A stretch of DNA of 11,542 nucleotides from Bacillota bacterium (GTDB taxonomy: Bacteria; Bacillota; Clostridia; DSM-8532), in assembly GCA_023426765.1 (NCBI GenBank), contig JAEZBW010000365.1, forward strand, positions 1 to 11,542, in the 5' to 3' direction. The notes under the pieces were generated by a model. The model worked only from the letters and a program-made list of their open reading frames with translations, was not told where the DNA came from and ran no database searches. The position numbers and the translations under genes are program-made. Positions within the stretch are counted from its first letter, which is position 1; every line of letters starts with the position of its first letter. Below are positions 6,972-11,542 of this stretch, in pieces.

Positions 6972-6994
6972 ATTTACATAAAGGGGGATATGAA

Positions 6995-8428
6995 ATGGTT
7001 TATGATTGTATCGTGATCGGGGCAGGTGTTACAGGAGCTTTTACTGCCAGAGAGCTATCCAAATATCAGTTAAGTGTTTGCCTGGTTGAAAAGGAAACTG
7101 ATGTTGCAATGGGAACCAGTAAAGCAAACAGCGCCATCGTCCATGCCGGATTTGATGCAAAACCAGGTACTCTGAAAGCAAAACTGAATGTACTTGGAAA
7201 CGAGTTGATGGAGCAGACCTGCAGCGACCTGGGTGTGCCCTTTAAAAGAATTGGCTCGCTTGTTCTGGCTTTTAATGAAAATGAAGTACTGAAACTCCAT
7301 GCTTTAAAAGACCAGGGTCAGAAAAATGGCGTAAAAGGGCTGGAAATATTAACAAAAGAGCAGCTTGATAAAATGGAGCCTTCTTTATCTCCTGATGTCA
7401 CATCCGCCTTGCATGCTCCTTCGGCAGGTATTGTCTGTCCATATGAATTGACGCTTCATGCCGCAGAGAATGCGGCAGACAATGGCGTTGAGCTGAGATT
7501 GGGCTGCGAAGTCCAAAGCATTGTCTTTTCAGATAACACCTTTATCGTAACAACGAACACGGAAGAACTAAAATGCAGATATCTGGTTAACGCTGCAGGC
7601 CTTTACTCCGATGTCATTGCACGTATGGCCGGGGATCATAGCTTCAGCATCAATCCCCGCAGAGGCGAATATATGCTTTATGACAGAAAAATGGGTGAAA
7701 CGGTAGGAAAGGTTATCTTTCAATTGCCATCCAACAAGGGAAAGGGCATCCTGGTAACGCCAACTGTGGACGGAAACCTGCTGATTGGTCCCAATGCGGA
7801 AGAAATAAACGACAAGCAGGACATAGACACCACAGAAAGCGGATTAAATGAGGTACTGGAAAACGCGAGAAAATCTGTACCTTCCTTGAGTAAGAAGGAT
7901 ATCATCACTTCCTTTGCAGGCTTAAGAGCCGGAACAACGGAAGGCGATTTTATCGTAAGAGAATCCACTGTGAATTCAAAGCTGATCCATACGGCAGGCA
8001 TAGAATCTCCGGGGCTTACGGCTGCTCCTGCCATCGGTGTGCTGACAGCGCAGATTCTTGCAAAAAATGGTCTTGATTTGAAATTAAAAAGCAATTTCAA
8101 TCCTATCAGGAAAAGTGTCAAAAAGTTCCGGGAAATGGATCCGAATACCCTGAATGCAATGGTTAAAGACAATCCGTCTTACGGCAGGATTGTATGCCGC
8201 TGTGAAAGTGTTACCGAAGCAGAAGTCATCAACAGTATCCATAGTACCATAGGTGCCAGAGACCTGGATGGCGTTAAACGCAGGACCAGAGCGGGAATGG
8301 GCAGATGCCAGGGTGGATTCTGCTCTGGCAGGATCGTTGAGATTCTATCCAGAGAATTGGATATTCCCATGGAGGATGTCACCAAATCAGGCGGCAGATC
8401 CGGGATTTTAGAGGGTAGAACCAAGTGA
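6995..8428 (+). CDS. glpA: GlpA-like glycerol-3-phosphate dehydrogenase with C-terminal [2Fe-2S] (BFD-like) domain
   Basis: This FAD enzyme oxidises G3P to dihydroxyacetone phosphate and passes electrons to partner subunits. It has 477 residues from the chosen start. Residues 1-370 form a DAO-type fold: VIGAGVTG (GxGxxG at 9-14), Glu32 at the end of beta-2, and GTSKANSAIVHAGFDA at 40-54, typical of GlpA/GlpD relatives. The C-terminal part has four cysteines, C401-x-C403 and C438-x4-C443 (in VCRCESVTEAEV and GRCQGGFC), matching a BFD-like [2Fe-2S] domain as in GlpA. It is shorter than the E. coli protein. AGGGGG (6982-6987) seven bases before ATG 6995 fixes the start; an in-frame ATG at 6929 lies inside the leader terminator and has no good binding site. 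The glpB-like partner follows after an inserted hairpin region. Related 2-hydroxyglutarate oxidases look similar, but context and the Fe-S tail favour GlpA. Confidence 0.85.
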   Translation: MVYDCIVIGAGVTGAFTARELSKYQLSVCLVEKETDVAMGTSKANSAIVHAGFDAKPGTLKAKLNVLGNELMEQTCSDLGVPFKRIGSLVLAFNENEVLKLHALKDQGQKNGVKGLEILTKEQLDKMEPSLSPDVTSALHAPSAGIVCPYELTLHAAENAADNGVELRLGCEVQSIVFSDNTFIVTTNTEELKCRYLVNAAGLYSDVIARMAGDHSFSINPRRGEYMLYDRKMGETVGKVIFQLPSNKGKGILVTPTVDGNLLIGPNAEEINDKQDIDTTESGLNEVLENARKSVPSLSKKDIITSFAGLRAGTTEGDFIVRESTVNSKLIHTAGIESPGLTAAPAIGVLTAQILAKNGLDLKLKSNFNPIRKSVKKFREMDPNTLNAMVKDNPSYGRIVCRCESVTEAEVINSIHSTIGARDLDGVKRRTRAGMGRCQGGFCSGRIVEILSRELDIPMEDVTKSGGRSGILEGRTK

Positions 8429-8630
8429 ACTCGTTCAGCTAAAGCTGAACATCCAGCGTTTTTACGAAGTAAAATACGCAATGGCGTTTTTACGAAGTAA
8501 AATACGCAATGGGCTTCGGTGGGGGACGCCACTCCCACCGAAGAAAGAATAAAGGTGCGTACCTACCGGAACGCACCACAAGCCTCGACCCATTAATAAG
8601 GAACCCCCACTTATAGAAGTGGGGTCTTAT
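8429..8630. mobile_element. Hairpin-rich non-coding insert, probable IS200/IS605-type remnant
   Basis: Between the glpA stop and the glpB binding site lies a stretch without a plausible gene but with a row of stems: GTTCAGC/GCTGAAC (8433-8450), two copies of a self-complementary 28-bp unit (8456-8511), CTTCGGTGGG/CCCACCGAAG (8514-8543), GGTGCGT/ACGCACC (8554-8577) and CCCCACTT/AAGTGGGG with a 4-nt loop (8605-8624). Subterminal hairpins like these, including the CCCCACTT type, are characteristic of the ends of IS200/IS605-family elements and their small derivatives. No tnpA or tnpB is left, and no target duplication is seen, which is also normal for that family. Boundaries are approximate. A structured regulatory RNA between the two genes is an alternative. 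Confidence 0.55.
8456..8511. repeat. 28-bp tandem duplication, two exact copies
   Basis: The unit begins GCGTTTTTACGAAG and ends TACGCAATG; copy 1 is 8456-8483 and copy 2 is 8484-8511, without mismatch. Each unit folds on itself: GCGT-TTTTAC pairs with GTAAAATACGC with one bulged base and a GAA loop. A recent slippage duplication inside the insert is the simplest reading. Confidence 0.85.
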
Positions 8631-8675
8631 AAATACGATAAATGACATAATAAATCAGCAAAGGTGTGATTTTCT

Positions 8676-9947
8676 ATGAAGGAAACTGATCTGGTTGTCA
8701 TCGGCGGAGGACCGGCGGGAATGGCTGCTGCCATAGAGGCGAGAAAAAATGGTGTAAATAATATCGTTATATTGGAAAGGGAGGCGAGCCTCGGGGGGAT
8801 TCTTCAGCAGTGCATCCATAACGGGTTCGGCCTTCATTATTTCGGTGAGGAGCTGACGGGCCCCGAATATGCCTGGCGGTTCATTGATCAGGTGAATGCA
8901 CTTGATATTGAGTATTGTCTTGATACCATGGTTTTACATATCGATGAAGACAAAACAATTACAGCGCTTAACAGTATTGATGGCTTGTTCACTTTGAAAG
9001 CGAAGGCAATCATTCTTGCAATGGGCTGCCGGGAAAGGACTCGTGGCGCATTGAATATTCCTGGCGCAAGACCTGCAGGAATTTTTTCAGCAGGAACCGC
9101 CCAGAAATATGTGAATATTCAAGGGTATCTGCCCGGTAAAAAGGTTGTCATCCTGGGATCGGGAGATATCGGCCTTATTATGGCCAGAAGAATGACATTG
9201 GAAGGCGCTGAGGTGAAAATGGTCTGTGAGCTTATGCCCTACTCCGGTGGATTGACCAGAAATATTGTTCAGTGCCTGGAAGATTTCAATATACCGCTCA
9301 AGCTAAGTCATACTGTGGTTGGAATCCATGGTAAGGAGCGTCTGACGGGTGTTACTGTAGCACAAGTGGATGAAAACAGAAAACCTATTCTGGAAATGGC
9401 AGAGTATGTTGAATGTGATACCTTACTCTTATCTGTGGGCTTGATTCCCGAGAACGAACTGTCACAAGAGGCGGGGGTTAAAATTGATTCAGTTACTTCA
9501 GGGCCTGTTGTCTGCGACAGCATGGAAACCTCCGTTAAAGGCATATTTGCATGCGGCAATGTAGTTCAAGTTCACGATTTGGTTGATTATGTATCTAAAG
9601 AAGGCGAAAACGCCGGCAGATGCGCTGCGGAATATCTACATCATAACGAAGGTGACCATAATGAGGAGCTCATAAAGGTTGTCGCCGGGAATGGTGTTCG
9701 CTATACGGTACCTCAATTTATCCGGAAAGGATCTGATAAAGAGAAAATCCAGCTATTTTTCAGAGTGACCGATGTGTTTCGTGATATCACAATATCTGTT
9801 AAATACGGCAGCAATCTGGTCTATCATCGTAAGAAAGTCAAGGCTGCTCCTGGTGAAATGGAAAGCATCGAATTACCGGGAGAGGTGTTCAGCCAAATGC
9901 CTCCATGTTGTGAGCTGATTGTTGAACTGGAGAAAGGGGGAATTTAA
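8676..9947 (+). CDS. GlpB-like FAD/NAD(P)-dependent oxidoreductase
   Basis: This is a two-dinucleotide flavoprotein of 423 residues. The FAD motif is VVIGGGPAGMAAA (GxGxxG at 10-15), with Glu34 at the end of beta-2, then LGGILQQCIHNGFG at about 39-52. A second Rossmann motif, VVILGSGDIG (161-166), would bind NAD(P)H, and FACGNVVQVHDLVDYVSKEG in the C-terminal half is the second FAD contact. About 80 residues after it form a separate beta-rich tail (VRYTVPQFIRKG onward). This arrangement is usual for the subunit encoded with GlpA-like and DUF1667 proteins in Firmicutes, and I infer that it carries electrons from GlpA to NAD or another acceptor. It is not homologous in detail to E. coli GlpB. 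AAAGGTG (8660-8666) lies 9 nt before the ATG. One base separates its stop from the next start. Confidence 0.82.
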   Translation: MKETDLVVIGGGPAGMAAAIEARKNGVNNIVILEREASLGGILQQCIHNGFGLHYFGEELTGPEYAWRFIDQVNALDIEYCLDTMVLHIDEDKTITALNSIDGLFTLKAKAIILAMGCRERTRGALNIPGARPAGIFSAGTAQKYVNIQGYLPGKKVVILGSGDIGLIMARRMTLEGAEVKMVCELMPYSGGLTRNIVQCLEDFNIPLKLSHTVVGIHGKERLTGVTVAQVDENRKPILEMAEYVECDTLLLSVGLIPENELSQEAGVKIDSVTSGPVVCDSMETSVKGIFACGNVVQVHDLVDYVSKEGENAGRCAAEYLHHNEGDHNEELIKVVAGNGVRYTVPQFIRKGSDKEKIQLFFRVTDVFRDITISVKYGSNLVYHRKKVKAAPGEMESIELPGEVFSQMPPCCELIVELEKGGI

Positions 9948-9948
9948 A

Positions 9949-10338
9949 ATGTCAGAGAAAAAGAACCTCGTGTGTATTGTCTGCCCTCAAGGGTGTAACA
10001 TTGAGATAGAAATGGGTGGTATGGGCATTGAAAGCATTACAGGAAACAAGTGCAGGAGAGGTCAGGAATATGCCCGGCAGGAATGTATCAATCCTGTCAG
10101 AACCATAACAACAACAGTAAGGATCATAAACGGAAGATTAAATGTTGCACCAGTCAAATCAGACAGACCAATTCCCAAAAAGCTGATGCGCGATTGTGTC
10201 AGGGAAATCAACAAGTGCACCCTGCAGACACCGGTGAAAATCGGAGATGTTGTCATTGAAAATGTATTGGGTACGGGTGCAAACATAGTTGCGACAAGTA
10301 ATGTAAACCAAGGAAACAGATTTTATCAAATGCCCTAA
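9949..10338 (+). CDS. DUF1667 cysteine-rich (Fe-S) protein, third subunit of the Glp set
   Basis: This is a small protein of 129 residues matching DUF1667. The N-terminus has VCIVCPQGCNIEIE with Cys9, Cys12 and Cys16 (CxxCxxxC), then GNKCRRGQEYARQECINPVR with Cys35 and Cys46. This spacing resembles the [4Fe-4S] site at the start of molybdopterin oxidoreductases, but there is no such enzyme here. The C-terminal half (about 65-125) carries PVKSDRPIPK, another family hallmark. It is encoded right after the GlpB-like gene (start one base after its stop, with AGGGGG at 9936-9940 as binding site), so the two are almost certainly made together. An electron-transfer role in place of GlpC is inferred; I know of no direct proof of function. 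A start ten codons upstream in frame would overlap the previous gene and has no binding site. Confidence 0.87.
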   Translation: MSEKKNLVCIVCPQGCNIEIEMGGMGIESITGNKCRRGQEYARQECINPVRTITTTVRIINGRLNVAPVKSDRPIPKKLMRDCVREINKCTLQTPVKIGDVVIENVLGTGANIVATSNVNQGNRFYQMP

Positions 10339-10391
10339 GCCGCATGTCAACAGGGGAGATAACTCGTTTTTCCAGGTGGGTCCATTATAAT

Positions 10392-10427
10392 AGAGATTAG
10401 GGACTTATACCATCCCTAATCTCTTTT
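10392..10427 (+). terminator. Intrinsic terminator of the glpA-glpB-DUF1667 operon
   Basis: AGAGATTAGGGA (10392-10403) and TCCCTAATCTCT (10413-10424) form a perfect 12-bp stem with a 9-nt loop, followed by TTTT. It lies 53 bp after the DUF1667 stop and just before the end of the convergent HAD gene. On the minus strand no clear T-run follows the stem, so it mainly serves the plus strand. Confidence 0.85.
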
Positions 10428-10430
10428 CCA

Positions 10431-11108
10431 TTACTCATGCTTACTCGAGTTGATATGTTCTATCTCCATTTCCTTCAGTATCTCATCAGGTTTGTGAACA
10501 ATCTTTTCGGCACCAATTGATCTTAGATAATCTTCTTCCCGAAACCCCCAACCAACCATAATCACATCAATACCTGCATTATGTGCCGTTTGATAATCTA
10601 CTTCCGAGTCTCCGATGTATACCACTTCTTTTGGACTTGCCTTAAAATGTTCCATTACCAGCAAGACACTATCAGGATATGGTTTTCTGCGTATACCCTC
10701 TCTGTCACCTGCTGAACAATCGAAAAGTCCATCGAAATACTCGTTGCACAGTTTTTTTACGGCATAATCTGCTTTATTTGAAACAACCGCAGTCAGAAGT
10801 CCTTCATCCTTCAGTTTTTTCAATACTTCCTTAATGCCGTCATAAGGGCGTGTTTTCACCGCACAATGGTCTTTATAATACTGAAGGAAGCTTGCATATA
10901 TTTCATCTATACTTCCGGTATCTGTGCCATTTGGAACAGCTTGATCCACAAGTCTGCGGATACCATTTCCAACAAAGCTTTTTATCTCGTTGAGTGACCT
11001 TTCCTGCATGCCATGCTCTTTCAGGCAATAATTCATTGCATCAGCCAAATCCTCAAGTGTGTTTAATATTGTTCCGTCCATATCAAATATGGCAACTTTA
11101 TATTTCAT
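10431..11108 (-). CDS. HAD-superfamily hydrolase, phosphoglycolate phosphatase-like
   Basis: This is a cytoplasmic HAD phosphatase of 225 residues, the usual size for the Gph/PGP-like group. Motif I is FDMDGTILNT with Asp9 (nucleophile) and Asp11 (acid/base), motif II is VVSNKADY (Ser110), the motif III lysine is Lys142 in RKPYPD, and motif IV is YIGDSEVDYQTA with Asp167 and Asp171 for magnesium. Residues about 16-80 form a helical cap of the C1 type. Substrate could be phosphoglycolate, another small sugar phosphate or a nucleotide; the sequence does not decide. Its ATG overlaps the stop of a 25-codon ORF as ATGA, with GGGTGG as a nearby binding site, so translation may be coupled to the genes upstream. 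It runs towards the glp operon and is probably not part of it. Confidence 0.88.
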   Translation of the reverse strand: MKYKVAIFDMDGTILNTLEDLADAMNYCLKEHGMQERSLNEIKSFVGNGIRRLVDQAVPNGTDTGSIDEIYASFLQYYKDHCAVKTRPYDGIKEVLKKLKDEGLLTAVVSNKADYAVKKLCNEYFDGLFDCSAGDREGIRRKPYPDSVLLVMEHFKASPKEVVYIGDSEVDYQTAHNAGIDVIMVGWGFREEDYLRSIGAEKIVHKPDEILKEMEIEHINSSKHE

Positions 11109-11182
11109 AATCCACCCTGTTCATAGCTTATTTCCGCTTCAACCGGAAGAACTGTCTCCCTGGTTACGAATACATCGCTCAT
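11105..11182 (-). CDS. Small 25-residue ORF linking hydrolase and HAD genes by ATGA overlaps
   Basis: On the minus strand an ATG at 11182 overlaps the hydrolase stop (ATGA), runs 25 codons (begins MSDVFVTRETVL, ends SYEQGGL), and its TGA overlaps the ATG of the HAD gene (again ATGA). I recognise no family, and there is no membrane segment or signal peptide. The double overlap suggests that ribosomes pass from one gene to the next. It may be a real small protein, a coupling device, or the remains of a longer gene. No strong binding site precedes its start. Confidence 0.4.
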   Translation of the reverse strand: MSDVFVTRETVLPVEAEISYEQGGL

Positions 11183-11542
11183 TTTAAATATTCATTTAAA
11201 AAGGCAAGGCACTTTTGGTTTATGATTTCAAGAGAATCGTATCCGGATTTTTTATACCCTCCGCCAAGAAGAGCACATAAAATGGGCGATGTTCTGACTA
11301 AATCCGTCAATGTGTAATGGTTGCTGCCCTCTATATAGTAAAAGCGGATATTTCCATTATTGTGCAAATGATTTTTGTTCTGTACGTATTTGTTGTCAAT
11401 ACCAATCAGGGGGTAACCGCTGTCGCTGTAGATGTTCATAACAGCACACCGGTAGGGGTTTGTATTCCAGATAAACTCATTTCCGTCAACTCCCGTAATA
11501 TCGCACATATAGGGAGATTCCAACGCGATCACCGCTTTAATG
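11179..11542 (-). CDS. Alpha/beta-hydrolase-like protein, C-terminal part (5' end outside window)
   Basis: This is the last 120 or so residues of a minus-strand gene whose frame is open to the window edge; a GTG at 11532 is internal, not the start. Visible segments are ALESPYMCDITGVDGNEFIW, CAVMNIYSDSGYPLIGIDNKY, IRFYYIEGSNHYTLTDLV and a final helix ending CLAFLNEYLK. The run beta-strand, then Y-S-D-S, later E-G-S-N-H-Y-T-L-T-D fits the C-terminal half of an alpha/beta hydrolase, with Asp and His as candidate acid and base of a triad. The nucleophile elbow lies outside the window, so the family call is tentative and the substrate unknown. Its TGA stop overlaps the next small ORF, so it is probably first in an operon with the HAD gene. 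Confidence 0.55.
   Translation of the reverse strand, partial: IKAVIALESPYMCDITGVDGNEFIWNTNPYRCAVMNIYSDSGYPLIGIDNKYVQNKNHLHNNGNIRFYYIEGSNHYTLTDLVRTSPILCALLGGGYKKSGYDSLEIINQKCLAFLNEYLK

Noticed and set aside
6929..6994. Upstream in-frame ATG that would add 22 residues to GlpA
   Set aside because: It lies inside the leader terminator stem and lacks a good ribosome binding site, and the Rossmann fold starts right after the ATG at 6995, which has AGGGGG seven bases upstream.
7720..8172. 150-codon minus-strand frame opposite glpA
   Set aside because: Antisense to a clear GlpA coding region; composition and lack of motifs mark it as a shadow frame.
8456..8511. Short repeats considered as a CRISPR array
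   Set aside because: Two copies lie directly adjacent with no spacer, and no cas genes are near.
10339..10391. Possible promoter (TTATAAT-like stretch at about 10386-10391) after DUF1667
   Set aside because: No plausible -35 box at the right distance, and it is immediately followed by the operon terminator and a convergent gene.

Overview
The window looks like a chromosomal segment of an anaerobic Firmicute of the class Clostridia, probably Lachnospiraceae-like. The evidence is moderate to low GC, strong AGGAGG/AGGGGG ribosome binding sites, occasional TTG starts, Firmicutes-type ABC importers without a linked ATPase, and a glpA-like / glpB-like / DUF1667 set in place of enterobacterial glpABC. 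The taxon is an inference from style and gene order, not from a marker gene.

Layout. Positions 1-245 hold the 3' end of a gene read as NAD(P)-dependent glycerol-3-phosphate (G3P) dehydrogenase (gpsA). Positions 322-6515 are a co-directional block: substrate-binding lipoprotein, two MalF/MalG-type permeases, a PF12831-type FAD oxidoreductase, an SGNH/GDSL hydrolase and a glycerophosphodiester phosphodiesterase. A hairpin lies between the binding protein and the first permease, and a terminator-like hairpin lies before the hydrolase. Positions 6527-6798 hold a small MITE-like element with 12-bp inverted repeats and an 8-bp target duplication. Positions 6829-6994 hold a sigma-A-type promoter and a leader with an intrinsic terminator, which fits GlpP-type antitermination. 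Next come a GlpA-like dehydrogenase (6995-8428), a 247-bp gap full of hairpins that looks like an IS200/IS605-type remnant, a GlpB-like flavoprotein (8676-9947) and a DUF1667 Fe-S protein (9949-10338), closed by a strong terminator. On the minus strand are a HAD phosphatase, a 25-codon ORF coupled to it by ATGA overlaps, and the 3' end of an alpha/beta-hydrolase-like gene.

How the genes may work together. The importer probably takes up a glycerophosphodiester or related G3P compound. The phosphodiesterase has no signal peptide, so the diester would be cut in the cytoplasm to G3P and an alcohol. G3P can then be oxidised to dihydroxyacetone phosphate by the GlpA/GlpB/DUF1667 complex, or exchanged with the lipid-precursor pool through GpsA. 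The SGNH hydrolase could remove acyl groups, and the FAD oxidoreductase could process the released alcohol or polyol. Those two roles are guesses. The transporter has no ATPase gene here and probably uses a shared MsmX/UgpC-type ATPase encoded elsewhere.
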